DNA of 64,000 nucleotides from Chitinophaga sp. MM2321 (GCF_964033635.1 NZ_OZ035533.1:1302001-1366000); one strand, 5' to 3'. Counted from the first letter of the stretch, positions 26,663-35,366 are shown. Program-made: numbers and translations. The notes: generated by a model from the sequence alone, not told the origin.

Positions 26663-27355
26663 ATGTCAATAAACATTACCTCTTATAAGGAGGTCCTGAC
26701 CAAATTATTACCATATCACGCGAAACTGGTGGCTGTTTCAAAAACAAAACCTGTTGAAGATATAACAGCGTTTTATGCAGCCGGGCAAAGGATCTTCGGA
26801 GAAAACTACGTACAGGAACTGGCAGATAAGCAGGCCGTATTACCGGCAGATATTGAATGGCATTTTATTGGCCATCTGCAATCCAATAAAGTAAAATATA
26901 TAGCGCCTTTTGTACATACCATTCATGCGGTGGATAGTGTAAAGCTGTTGGCGGAAATCAATAAGCAGGCAGCAAAGCACGGGCGCAGTATCCATTGTTT
27001 GTTGCAGGTACATATTGCAGCAGAAGAAACCAAATTTGGTATGGACCAGCAGGAGCTACAGCAATTGTTGGACACATACATGGCTAACCCGGCAGATTTT
27101 TCACAGGTACACATCGCCGGTATGATGGGGATGGCCACCAATACCACCAACGAAACACAGATCCGGCAGGAGTTTCACCAGCTTCACCAGTTGTTTGGGT
27201 CTGTTAAATCTACCTATTTTAATACATCAGACTATTTTAAGGAATTGTCAATCGGTATGAGCGCGGATTATACCCTGGCCCTGGAAGAGGGGAGTACCAT
27301 GGTGCGTATCGGCAGCCTGCTCTTTGGCGAAAGGAACTATAATGGGACGAAATAG
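26663..27355 (+). CDS. YggS/PROSC family pyridoxal phosphate homeostasis protein
   Basis: A 230-residue single-domain PLP-binding TIM barrel. The PLP lysine is in LVAVSKTKPVEDI, and FGENYVQEL, WHFIGHLQSNKVKY, EETKFGM and LSIGMSADYTLALEEGSTMVRIGSLLFGER are all standard. It controls vitamin B6 pools and has no known catalytic reaction. It is monocistronic, with a terminator before it and a lipoprotein gene after it. Confidence 0.96.
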   Translation: MSINITSYKEVLTKLLPYHAKLVAVSKTKPVEDITAFYAAGQRIFGENYVQELADKQAVLPADIEWHFIGHLQSNKVKYIAPFVHTIHAVDSVKLLAEINKQAAKHGRSIHCLLQVHIAAEETKFGMDQQELQQLLDTYMANPADFSQVHIAGMMGMATNTTNETQIRQEFHQLHQLFGSVKSTYFNTSDYFKELSIGMSADYTLALEEGSTMVRIGSLLFGERNYNGTK

Positions 27356-27400
27356 TACACGCGTACTTTTTATCCATCACTTTTTTTAATATATATGTTT

Positions 27401-28645
27401 ATGAAGAAATTATGGATTTGTTGCCTCGTAGGGCTTGGCATGGCTGCCTGCAACACGGGTAACACAAAAAAAGAACTGGTAAACGGCGTATGGCAGGCAA
27501 AGTTGCATCGCGCAGATGGGGCTGACATCGTGTTTAACTTTGAAGTAAAAGACTCCCTCGGCAAAAAAGTACTGTATGTAATCAATGCAACAGATAAATT
27601 ACTGGTAGATGATGTGAAGGTGGCAGGAGATTCCCTCTTCATTAAAATGCCTTTCTTTGATTCCGAGTTTAAAGCAAAATTCACCACCGGCGAAGCAGTA
27701 GAAGGACAATGGATCAGGCACCTGGCCGACAAAGATGTATCGATACCATTTACCGCGAAAGCCAATACAGCAGACCGTTTTGTGTTAAGCACCCCTTCAG
27801 TGCAAAATGTAACCGGCCGTTGGGTAGCACGCTTCGCCTCCGGAGGTGATAAAGCGCCTATGGAAGCGATAGGTGAATTTAAACAAACCGGGGATATTGT
27901 ACACGGCACCTTCCTCACCACCACAGGCGATTACCGTTTCCTGGACGGCATCGTGGACGGTGATACCCTGCGCATGTCTACTTTCGATGGCTCACATGCC
28001 TATCTCTTTACCGCCCTCGTAAACAAAGACAGCATCACCAACGGTAAGTTCTATGCCGGCATCGGCGACCACACGGAAAACTGGACAGCGGTGAAAAATG
28101 ATTCGGCTAAACTACCCGATGAAAGAACACTGGCTACCATGAAGCCCGGTCAGCAGCAGCTGGACTTTACCTTCCCCGACATGGATGGCAATAAAGTAAG
28201 TATCAAAGACGACCGCTTCAAGGATAAAGTAGTCATCATCACCCTCATGGGCTCCTGGTGTCCTAACTGTATGGACGAAACGGACTTCCTGAGCGAATGG
28301 TACAAAAAGAACAGGGATCGTGGCGTAGAAGTAATCGGGCTGGCTTACGAACGTACCACAGATTTCGAAAAGTCTAAGAAAAGCCTCACCGGCTTCCTCA
28401 GTCGCTTCGATGTGCAATATCCGGTGCTTATCACGGGCGTTACCCCTTCAGATCCGCAAAAAGCAGAGAAATCACTGCCACAGCTTACCGGTATCAAAGG
28501 TTTCCCCACTACCATCTTTATTGATAGGAAAGGAAATGTAAGCGAAGTACACACCGGCTTCTCCGGACCCGGCACCGGTGGACACTACGAACGGTTTAAA
28601 GCCGACTTTGAACGTTTGACCAACAACCTATTGATCGCAAAATAA
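27401..28645 (+). CDS. TlpA/redoxin-like thiol-disulfide lipoprotein
   Basis: About 414 residues from ATG at 27401; ATG 27395 is equivalent. It has a lipoprotein signal (CLVGLGMAACN). The first 240 residues form two beta-rich segments that repeat a pattern of growth to a W-x-R or W-V-A strand, possibly a duplicated barrel-like domain. The C-terminal thioredoxin fold has LMGSWCPNCMDETDFL with the CxxC pair and a cis-proline segment GIKGFPTTIFIDR. It is probably anchored in the periplasm and reduces disulfides. Similar multi-domain TlpA proteins are abundant in this phylum. Confidence 0.9.
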   Translation: MKKLWICCLVGLGMAACNTGNTKKELVNGVWQAKLHRADGADIVFNFEVKDSLGKKVLYVINATDKLLVDDVKVAGDSLFIKMPFFDSEFKAKFTTGEAVEGQWIRHLADKDVSIPFTAKANTADRFVLSTPSVQNVTGRWVARFASGGDKAPMEAIGEFKQTGDIVHGTFLTTTGDYRFLDGIVDGDTLRMSTFDGSHAYLFTALVNKDSITNGKFYAGIGDHTENWTAVKNDSAKLPDERTLATMKPGQQQLDFTFPDMDGNKVSIKDDRFKDKVVIITLMGSWCPNCMDETDFLSEWYKKNRDRGVEVIGLAYERTTDFEKSKKSLTGFLSRFDVQYPVLITGVTPSDPQKAEKSLPQLTGIKGFPTTIFIDRKGNVSEVHTGFSGPGTGGHYERFKADFERLTNNLLIAK

Positions 28646-28664
28646 AATGGATTCCTAATAGGAT

Positions 28665-28755
28665 CGGTCCCCGTAACGGGACCGGACTACCATTATCATC
28701 CACCACCATCCGGGGTTAAAACCCCGGCTACCGATATGATGCCCTCCGGGGCATC
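28665..28755. repeat. three tandem GC-rich hairpins, REP-like element
   Basis: Three compact stem-loops follow each other: CGGTCCC/GGGACCG (28665-28684), CCGGGGTT/AACCCCGG (28710-28727) and GATGCCC/GGGCATC (28738-28755). They are much richer in G+C than the flanking sequence. The layout resembles extragenic palindromic repeats. The rest of 28756-29172 has no convincing gene. Confidence 0.7.
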
Positions 28756-28992
28756 TTGCGTTTTGTTGCGCTTTCCGACAAAGAAAAGCCGGAATTAGCC
28801 TGGGTGGGAAATAAGCATGAAATCGGTCTGAATCCTTACTGGTAGGGAACATTAGGTGTATATCCGGACTTTTTAAATTTTTTTATTTTTTCATCTCTTT
28901 CAAAAAGTTTTGAAAAATAGAAGAACTTGACTATTTTACTGCTCCGTTTGACTTTATGAATTCCATCATCTAACACGCTTGTCACATCCACG

Positions 28993-29024
28993 CCGGAACA
29001 ATGTCAATTCTGAGATTGTTCCGG
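28993..29024. repeat. 10-bp inverted repeat with 12-base loop
   Basis: CCGGAACAAT pairs with ATTGTTCCGG in the 527-base stretch without a recognised gene. No T-tract follows. It could be a protein-binding site or an RNA hairpin in the leader of the YtxH gene, 149 bases upstream of its start. Confidence 0.6.
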
Positions 29025-29172
29025 ATAGTTTCTTTCTCTATAATTTCTTCTCTCTTTTCATTAATCTTAACATTTATGGTGGCCGTCTGGCCTGATATTT
29101 GAAAATTCTGGTAACACGGCGCAATGAACCGCGTACAGATTTTTTTGTTAAACCATAAAAAATTTACAGATT

Positions 29173-29475
29173 ATGTCTACTACCAAATTTTTAGCAGGTG
29201 CAATAGCCGGATTAACCACAGGAATTGTAATCGGCATGTTAACAGCTCCGGATAGTGGTGATCATACCCGCAAAAAGATCAAAGACACTGCAGACGGCTG
29301 GAAGGATAAGCTTAATGGACTGGTAGGACGTGGGAGTGAGGACCTGTCTGAATTAAAGGGCGTGTTTGAACACGAAATAGACGGTTTGCAGGAGGATGTG
29401 CGTGAACGTGTGCTTAAACTGATCAATAAAAGCCAGGGAACGTATAACAGGTTTAAAAGAGAAGCATTGTCATAA
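29173..29475 (+). CDS. YtxH domain-containing small membrane protein
   Basis: A 100-residue protein. An N-terminal glycine-rich transmembrane helix (FLAGAIAGLTTGIVIGMLTAP) is followed by the basic/acidic helix GDHTRKKIKDTADGWKDKLNG typical of YtxH proteins, then a long charged helix. These proteins are often induced by stress; no activity is known. It is monocistronic and followed by a strong hairpin. Confidence 0.85.
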   Translation: MSTTKFLAGAIAGLTTGIVIGMLTAPDSGDHTRKKIKDTADGWKDKLNGLVGRGSEDLSELKGVFEHEIDGLQEDVRERVLKLINKSQGTYNRFKREALS

Positions 29476-29484
29476 TAAGAAACC

Positions 29485-29554
29485 GGTATTACATAGTTGT
29501 GGGTAGATATGCGCGAAGGTTTTCGTTCATGTCTACCCACAACTATGTAATACC
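29485..29554. terminator. 23-bp perfect hairpin between convergent genes
   Basis: Positions 29485-29507 pair exactly with 29532-29554; beyond one mismatch three or four more pairs form. The loop is 24 bases. The element separates YtxH from the convergent SRPBCC gene. A T-rich stretch lies just after the right arm, so termination on the plus strand is likely. Confidence 0.8.
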
Positions 29555-29566
29555 AGTTTTATTCTT

Positions 29567-30289
29567 TTAACTGATAATCTCTCCTGTTTCCATATAATTC
29601 TTAAAACGCTTGATATCCCGGATGATCATATTTTCAAACGCAGGATTCAGTAACCAGGCAAGTCCGGTGCCTACATAGCCTGCAGGCGGACGGTAAGTGA
29701 TCATTACATCTATTTCAGTATCCCCGTTCGGTGTATCCCTGAAAGTAACCCTGCCCGCTGTAGCAATAGAAGATCCGGGTAATGAACGCCAGCCGATCAT
29801 TTCTCCCGGTATTTCTTTCACTATCTCCGCATCCCATTCCAGCGTACCGATGCCACCTGGCCCTTTTACAACCCAATGTGAATTAAAGGGGTCCAGCTCC
29901 TCTACCGACTGTAAATGTTTCATAAATACCGGCAGGTTATTCAGTTGCCGCCAGAAATAAAAAACTTCCTCCCTTGGATTATCAATGATCATAGAAGTTC
30001 TGATGTTGATGGCAGCCGAATGCCTGTCCGGTCTTCTTTTCCCGGTAAATCCGTTGATCAGGCAATTCCCTGAGATGCCACGATACAACAGGTACCCCGC
30101 ACCAATAAGTTTTAAAAGGCTGGCAACAGGTCGCTTATCTACTTTGCTGATGGCACTGCCCAACAGCCATGCACCTGTAAAAATGGATACTATTCTACCC
30201 TCCGGAGTGACGTTTATTATGTTGGAACGCTCGTAAATCGCTCCGGCCATAGGATGTTCTTGATTACCATGTTCTGTTAAGGTATTCAT
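29567..30289 (-). CDS. SRPBCC (cyclase/dehydrase-like) protein with N-terminal membrane segment
   Basis: A 240-residue protein. The first 80 residues have two hydrophobic stretches (RIVSIFTGAWLLGSAISKV, LLKLIGAGYLLYRGI) of the DUF2892 type. The rest is an SRPBCC fold, recognised by TSMIIDNPREEVFYFWRQLN, LPVFMKHLQSVEELD and FRDTPNGDTEIDVMITY. The fold binds hydrophobic ligands, but no function is known for this architecture. It is convergent with the YtxH gene, and both look like stress or envelope genes. Confidence 0.88.
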   Translation of the reverse strand: MNTLTEHGNQEHPMAGAIYERSNIINVTPEGRIVSIFTGAWLLGSAISKVDKRPVASLLKLIGAGYLLYRGISGNCLINGFTGKRRPDRHSAAINIRTSMIIDNPREEVFYFWRQLNNLPVFMKHLQSVEELDPFNSHWVVKGPGGIGTLEWDAEIVKEIPGEMIGWRSLPGSSIATAGRVTFRDTPNGDTEIDVMITYRPPAGYVGTGLAWLLNPAFENMIIRDIKRFKNYMETGEIIS

Positions 30290-30565
30290 ATATACAGTTT
30301 GGGGAATGAACAGCTAAAATCCTGCACTTTTTTCGGAAAAAACATAAATCGCTAACTGTTAATATTTTATATATTAACAATCGGATTTTAGCCTTGTGGT
30401 GTGATGGATACGGTGCGTATTTTATTACACACTATTTGTAACCGGGAAGACCACGAAATATATGCCGGTAAATATAAATTTCATGATAAGTTTACCGGAG
30501 AAAGTAATCTCATCTTGCATATATCTTCCTGATAAACTATCTTAACCGGTCAAACAACAGAACAT

Positions 30566-31414
30566 ATGAAAAGAGTATTGACCGTGTTATTATTGCTGGC
30601 GGGTTTGCAGAGTTCAGCACAAAAGGAAATTGCCCCCAATAAATGGCTACAACTCTTTAACGGCAAAGACCTGCACGATTGGGACATCAAGATAACGGGA
30701 CATGATCTGAATGATAACTTCGGCAATACTTTCAGCGTGCAAAATGGATTGCTGACAGTCAATTACGACAAATACGACCAGTTCAACGAACAATACGGCC
30801 ACATCTTCTATAAAAAGAATTTTTCTGCTTACCTGGTCGTAGTAGAATACCGCTTTATCGGCGAACAGGTAAAAGGTGGCCCCGGATGGGCGTACCGCAA
30901 CAGTGGCGTAATGTTGCATGGTCAGCGGGCAGCTACCATGACGAAGAACCAGGATTTCCCCATCTCCCTGGAAGAGCAGCTCCTGGGTGGCAATGGCAAA
31001 GATCCGCGCAGCACCGGTAACCTGTGTACACCTGGTACCAACGTAGTGATGAATGGAAAACTGATCACGGATCATTGTATCACCTCTACTTCCAAAACAT
31101 ACCATGGTGATCAGTGGGTACGCGTAGAAGCACTGGTATTACGCGACTCTGTAATAAAACATATTGTGGAAGGAGATACGGTAATTGTATACGAAAAGCC
31201 ACAGATTGGTGGCGGAAACGTACTGCATGCTGATCCTGCTGTAAAACAGGATGGTAAGTTGCTGGCAGAAGGATCTATTTCTTTGCAGAGTGAAAGTCAC
31301 CCCGTTCAGTTCAGAAAAGTAGAATTGTTCGATCTGTCGCCATATATCAATGATCCGGCAAAACTGAACAAGATCTTACACCTGCTTCAACACCGTAAAG
31401 GCACTAAAAAGTAG
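30566..31414 (+). CDS. secreted DUF1080 (3-keto-disaccharide hydrolase-like) protein
   Basis: A 282-residue protein with signal peptide (VLTVLLLLAGLQSSAQ) and a concanavalin-like DUF1080 domain: WLQLFNGKDLHDWDIKITG, FSVQNGLLTVNYDKYD, YRFIGEQVKGGPGWAYRNSGVMLHGQ. Some DUF1080 proteins cleave 3-keto-glycosides. That would connect with the oxidoreductase locus at 1-6530, but the gene is 24 kb away and the link is only a suggestion. Its last 39 bases overlap a small convergent lipoprotein gene. Confidence 0.9.
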   Translation: MKRVLTVLLLLAGLQSSAQKEIAPNKWLQLFNGKDLHDWDIKITGHDLNDNFGNTFSVQNGLLTVNYDKYDQFNEQYGHIFYKKNFSAYLVVVEYRFIGEQVKGGPGWAYRNSGVMLHGQRAATMTKNQDFPISLEEQLLGGNGKDPRSTGNLCTPGTNVVMNGKLITDHCITSTSKTYHGDQWVRVEALVLRDSVIKHIVEGDTVIVYEKPQIGGGNVLHADPAVKQDGKLLAEGSISLQSESHPVQFRKVELFDLSPYINDPAKLNKILHLLQHRKGTKK

Positions 31415-31540
31415 TTCAGCCGATATGTGATGATGAGGTCTCGGCGGCCGGGGCGGTCTGGGCGGGCGTCTGGGCGGCACACAGCTTCCGGCGATGATCA
31501 CTAAACCGGTAATGGTGGCAAACAGGTATTTCCGTTTCAT
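31376..31540 (-). CDS. small Pro/Arg-rich lipoprotein (54 residues)
   Basis: Starting at ATG 31540, the protein begins MKRKYLFATITGLVIIAGSC, a complete lipoprotein signal with lipobox I-A-G-S-C and cysteine at residue 20. It is followed by VPPRRPPRPPRPPRPHHH and a short hydrophobic tail to TAA at 31376-31378. The end overlaps the DUF1080 gene on the other strand by 39 bases. Its Pro/Arg codons create a G-rich tract on the plus strand. Small basic or proline-rich lipoproteins are common in Bacteroidota; function unknown. Confidence 0.6.
   Translation of the reverse strand: MKRKYLFATITGLVIIAGSCVPPRRPPRPPRPPRPHHHISAELLFSAFTVLKQV
31450..31474 (+). other. G-quadruplex consensus motif
   Basis: Four G-runs (31450-31453, 31460-31462, 31464-31466, 31472-31474) are separated by 6, 1 and 5 bases. 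This meets the G3+N1-7 rule on the plus strand, just 3' of the DUF1080 stop, and would be in that gene's transcript. It coincides with Pro/Arg codons of the antisense lipoprotein gene. Confidence 0.6.
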
Positions 31541-31669
31541 GATATACTGTTTATGCGTAAATAAATCAGGTGGATCGGGTGACTGCTACTACCAATTTAC
31601 GGAAAAATGAAGATTCAAAACTAATTTTCAGCAGCTTTGGGTTACCTTTAGCCCCTCGAAAAAAACAGC

Positions 31670-32236
31670 ATGGAAAATTGTACCCTCTATACTCATGAGG
31701 TAGATATGGGAAAGGTGCTGGCATGCATGCGTGCCCACTTCGGAACATCAGCTATACAAGTAACAGGACAGGATGGCAATTGGGATCGTATTACCACTGT
31801 TTCAGGGAAAAAGCTATTGCGGAAAGGCAATACGCTCACCATCACTTTCCGGCAACGCGCCATACCCGGCTACCAGCTGGAACAAAGTGACGAGCCTATT
31901 ATCGCTAATCTGCATAAGATGTACCGTTTCGTACACCAGGTAACAGCGGAAAACGAGACACTGAAAGAACGCCTGCTCGAAAAAATTGCCACTGTCAATA
32001 CGGAAATAGTGGTACTTGCAGCACCAGCTTTTAACGGGGATCTCCGTGCCGCTGTAATGGATATGGCCCAGGAACTGGACGCCATTTTCTTCTCAGAAGG
32101 TAATGTGATCTTTAAAACAGAAGTACAAGGCTTTTGGGATAAAAACGGGGCGCTGCTGCTGGATGTAAACGGTCATTCCACCGCTACCAATCTCGCCGTA
32201 GATATAGATGCTAAATACTATGAGGTAGATAATTAG
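31670..32236 (+). CDS. conserved hypothetical protein
   Basis: A 188-residue soluble protein with no signal peptide or membrane segment and no domain I recognise. The first 70 residues look like a beta-rich unit (CTLYTHEVDMGKVLACMRAHFG, LRKGNTLTITFRQRAIPGYQ), then a helix (NLHKMYRFVHQVTAENETLKERLLEKI), then an alpha/beta unit with MAQELDAIFFSEGNVIF and LLLDVNGHS. The full length and normal codon use suggest a real gene. A TACCTTTA box lies about 24 bases upstream, and a hairpin follows the stop. Confidence 0.75.
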   Translation: MENCTLYTHEVDMGKVLACMRAHFGTSAIQVTGQDGNWDRITTVSGKKLLRKGNTLTITFRQRAIPGYQLEQSDEPIIANLHKMYRFVHQVTAENETLKERLLEKIATVNTEIVVLAAPAFNGDLRAAVMDMAQELDAIFFSEGNVIFKTEVQGFWDKNGALLLDVNGHSTATNLAVDIDAKYYEVDN

Positions 32237-32239
32237 AAA

Positions 32240-32289
32240 TTGCTGATGTACGACGCAGCCATTTAAATTGCGGCATCGTACATCAGCAA
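32240..32289. terminator. hairpin between hypothetical protein and DUF885 gene
   Basis: TTGCTGATGTACGA (32240-32253) pairs exactly with TCGTACATCAGCAA (32276-32289). The stem is 14 bp with a 22-base loop that can pair weakly inside. It lies between convergent genes, so it is a probable shared terminator even though U-tracts are weak. Confidence 0.65.
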
Positions 32290-32298
32290 ATATTTTAC

Positions 32299-34044
32299 TT
32301 ATTTAAGCATCAGCTGCCTGATATATTTCACAGGCGCACTGCCATAGCTGAGGAATTTCCCGTTGAATGCTTTCAGGCTGTAATCCTTACCCATCTGCTG
32401 TTTGTACGCTTCGCGCAGGTCAATGATCTCTTTGTAACCGGTGAAATAGCTGGTTAACTGTACACTACTCACACTCACTCTTTTCCATTTGCCTGCTGCC
32501 TCTGCCTGTTGCTGGAAAGCTTCTTTCGTCAGTAAATGAATAGCATCTTCCTGGCTCATATTTTTTACATGTACGCTATAGTCCAGGATGGTATTACATA
32601 CCGTGCGCAGGTTCCATTTGTACCACATGAGCCACATCTCCGGTTCATTATTACCATAACCATTTTCCAGCATCATCTGTTCGGTATATACCGCCCATCC
32701 TTCAATCATAGCGCCATTGCTCATGAGTGATTTGATCAGGCTGGGCGACTGGTTGGAATATACCAGCTGCGTATAGTGACCTGGAATCGCTTCATGAATG
32801 TTCAGGATCTGAAGGATGTAGTCGTTGTATTCACGGAGATAACTTTCTGCTTTATCTTTTGGCCAGCCTTCCAGGGTGCCTACATTGTAGTAGGTATTAC
32901 CACCTTTATCATAGGGGCCGGGTGCACTGATGGAGGCGCCTGCCACACCAGCCATGTAGGCCGGCTCTTTGCGCACTATCAGCGGCTTGGAAGGGTCTAT
33001 GTACAACAGGTCCTTTTCTTTGATGAAGGCAATCAGTGTGGGTAACTGCTTTTCAATCGTTGCCTGGAATGCTTCGGGTTTTACGTGGTTAACAGACAGA
33101 GTATCGATCATCCTGCCTATCAGCTCCAGCGAATCAGCGGGCATGGGCGTTTTTCCGAAATAGGTGGGCCACAACTCCCGGCTGATCTTTGTCATTTCGC
33201 CATGTACATACGCTTTACGCGCTATGGCAGAATCATAGATCTGTGCCGCCGTAAATGTTGACTGGATATCATAATTAAATTTCTGATCGTACAGTTGTTT
33301 GCCTAAGCGGAAGCTGCGCGGGTTGGCGGGTTTCAGCGTCTTCAACCAGTCGGCGTAGCCTTTGATGGCTTTGGCAGCTGTTTGTGCACGGGCTGTCATG
33401 GCCGTTTTTTCTGCTGCGGAGAAGCTGGTTTTTTGCAGGGAGTCGGCAAAGTCTTTTTCGAAAATAGACAAGCCGCCGTTGTTCTGATCTATAGCCAGCG
33501 AGGTAAGTTCCGGTACCGGGTCTTTTATCTGCGCTTTGGCTGCTTCGTAGTAGGCAGGTACGTTTTGTAACCTGCTGTATAAGCTGCGTAGCCTGGATTC
33601 CAGCGGCTCATAGTTTTCATTTAGTATAAATGCAAAAGTATTGCTTACGTTAAAAGAGGAGGGATCCCACTCGTTGCTTTTCAGGTCATGAATACTCCAT
33701 TGCGCTCCTTTGAGATAGTTTTCTATCAGCTGGAAATCGATCTTGTAGGTATCACTGAGTTTGGCCGGGTCAAATGATTGCAGCGAGTCCAGGTGTTGCT
33801 GTATAAATGCCAGTCTTGTCTGGGTGGCGGCGCTGTCGGGTACAATGAGTACCGTATCATATTTGTGATAGCCTACGTTGGTAGCCCAATCAGGGTTTTC
33901 TTTCCAGAGATGATCGATGAACTGTTGCTCATAGTTACTGAATGCAGTGTTCAGTATACTGTCTGTCCCGCCGCTGCTGCTTTTACCGTTGTTACACGCG
34001 GTTATAGCAGCTGCCGCTACGGCACAAAGGAGTAGTTTTCTCAT
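32299..34044 (-). CDS. DUF885 family lipoprotein (putative metallopeptidase)
   Basis: About 581 residues from ATG at 34044 (MRKLLLCAVAAAAITACNNG), which gives a perfect lipoprotein signal; the longer frame to 34095 would run into the upstream dcd gene. The conserved DUF885 motif HEAIPGHYTQLVY is present with a downstream glutamate in GAMIEGWAVYTEQM, consistent with a gluzincin-like metal site. It is probably periplasmic or outer-membrane anchored. It lies 32 bases after dcd and may be cotranscribed. Substrate unknown. Confidence 0.9.
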   Translation of the reverse strand: MRKLLLCAVAAAAITACNNGKSSSGGTDSILNTAFSNYEQQFIDHLWKENPDWATNVGYHKYDTVLIVPDSAATQTRLAFIQQHLDSLQSFDPAKLSDTYKIDFQLIENYLKGAQWSIHDLKSNEWDPSSFNVSNTFAFILNENYEPLESRLRSLYSRLQNVPAYYEAAKAQIKDPVPELTSLAIDQNNGGLSIFEKDFADSLQKTSFSAAEKTAMTARAQTAAKAIKGYADWLKTLKPANPRSFRLGKQLYDQKFNYDIQSTFTAAQIYDSAIARKAYVHGEMTKISRELWPTYFGKTPMPADSLELIGRMIDTLSVNHVKPEAFQATIEKQLPTLIAFIKEKDLLYIDPSKPLIVRKEPAYMAGVAGASISAPGPYDKGGNTYYNVGTLEGWPKDKAESYLREYNDYILQILNIHEAIPGHYTQLVYSNQSPSLIKSLMSNGAMIEGWAVYTEQMMLENGYGNNEPEMWLMWYKWNLRTVCNTILDYSVHVKNMSQEDAIHLLTKEAFQQQAEAAGKWKRVSVSSVQLTSYFTGYKEIIDLREAYKQQMGKDYSLKAFNGKFLSYGSAPVKYIRQLMLK

Positions 34045-34076
34045 AACAGAAGTTGTTGTAATGGTTGTTGTACGCG

Positions 34077-34613
34077 TTAGAATTCGTTGCGCCACATCAT
34101 ACTCTCTACAGGCTTTATCGTACGGCCGTTGTATTTAGCATTTCCTTTTTTGTTGTATAGTATTTCCACTTCACCTTCTACCATAAAATAGATCAGCTGT
34201 CCGATCGGCATACCAGCGTATATGCGTACGGGTTGGGCGCAGGAGATTTCCAGTGTCCAGGTGTTGCAGAACCCTACGTCGCCTTTACCGGCGGTAGCGT
34301 GAATGTCTATGCCCAGGCGGCCGGTGCTTGACTTACCTTCCAGGAAGGGTACATGTGCATGTGTTTCTGTGTATTCTTCCGTTACACCGAGATAAAGCGT
34401 GCCCGGTTGTAATGCGAAACCGTCTTCAGGGATTTCGAAATGTTCTATCTCATTGTGTTTGCGCGCATCCAGCACACGATCTTTGTACGTGGCGAGGTAC
34501 TTGCCCAGGTGTACATCGTACGAATTGGTGCCCAGATACTTCCGGTCGTAAGGCGCAATCACGATGGTGCCTTTTTCAATTTCCTCCAGTATCCGTTTGT
34601 CTGACAGAATCAT
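34077..34613 (-). CDS. dcd: dCTP deaminase
   Basis: A 178-residue protein of the dUTPase/dCTP deaminase fold. MILSDKRILEEIEKG, LGTNSYDVHLGKYL, FLEGKSSTGRLGI (catalytic Arg/Glu region) and GKGDVGFCNTWTLEIS are all typical. It converts dCTP to dUTP for thymidylate synthesis. Whether it also hydrolyses dUTP, as bifunctional forms do, cannot be told here. Confidence 0.96.
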   Translation of the reverse strand: MILSDKRILEEIEKGTIVIAPYDRKYLGTNSYDVHLGKYLATYKDRVLDARKHNEIEHFEIPEDGFALQPGTLYLGVTEEYTETHAHVPFLEGKSSTGRLGIDIHATAGKGDVGFCNTWTLEISCAQPVRIYAGMPIGQLIYFMVEGEVEILYNKKGNAKYNGRTIKPVESMMWRNEF

Positions 34614-34712
34614 GTTGAGTGGTTAGTTTGTTAGGTTTAAGAGCGTTTTAGTCAGCTGTTTTCAGCTTTTTAGCATGTTGCTTTCAGCTTTTTTGCTTTA
34701 ATTTGGCAAGAT

Positions 34713-35333
34713 ATGCCATTAATACGTACCATACAAATTGATCCGGAAACGAGGCTGGGAGTGTGGAAGATAGAAGAACAGGAGGACTTTTTCCGGGCAC
34801 GTGTAACCATCAGCCGGGACATTCACCACCTGCATAAACGACTACAGCATTTTGCAGGCAGGTACCTGCTGGTAACTTTGTTTCCCGCTTTCCCTATGCA
34901 TGAGATCACCGTTACCAATTCCCGCAAACCTGTACTTACCTGCGACAGCTACCACTTTTCCATCTCTCATTGCGGGGATTATGTAGGGGCTATAGTAAGC
35001 ACAAAAGCTGCGGTGGGTATAGATATTGAATTGGTGCAGGATAAAATAGAACGGGTGTCGCACAAGTTTCTGTCGCCGGCGGAGCGGTCATTTATTGACC
35101 CGCTACATTCGCTGCCGCATAAAACCATTTGCTGGAGCGCCAAAGAAGCGATGTTTAAATGGTATGGACTGGGAAGCGTTGATTTTAAAGAGAATATGCG
35201 CTTGCAGCCCTTCGTTTATCAGCAGGCTGGTTTTATTACCGCCGATTTTATGAAGCAGGATTCAAATACCCGGTTATATTTGCAATATATAATGGAAAAC
35301 GATCTGTGCCTGGCATGGACGCATCCTGCGTGA
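34713..35333 (+). CDS. 4'-phosphopantetheinyl transferase superfamily protein
   Basis: A 206-residue protein of the Sfp/AcpT type. The magnesium and CoA-binding motifs are FSISHCGDYVGAIVS, VGIDIELVQDKIERV and WSAKEAMFKWYG. It attaches the phosphopantetheine arm to carrier proteins in the cytoplasm. No carrier protein or polyketide genes are nearby, so a fatty-acid ACP is the likeliest partner. It is followed closely by aroK and divergent from dcd. Confidence 0.94.
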   Translation: MPLIRTIQIDPETRLGVWKIEEQEDFFRARVTISRDIHHLHKRLQHFAGRYLLVTLFPAFPMHEITVTNSRKPVLTCDSYHFSISHCGDYVGAIVSTKAAVGIDIELVQDKIERVSHKFLSPAERSFIDPLHSLPHKTICWSAKEAMFKWYGLGSVDFKENMRLQPFVYQQAGFITADFMKQDSNTRLYLQYIMENDLCLAWTHPA

Positions 35334-35366
35334 GGAAAGAATTTATTACTAACTGTTGCGTTATTT

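Noticed and set aside
28655..28852. Minus-strand frame of 65 codons
   Set aside because: It coincides with the tandem GC-rich hairpins, has no recognisable domain or promoter, and its composition reflects the repeat.
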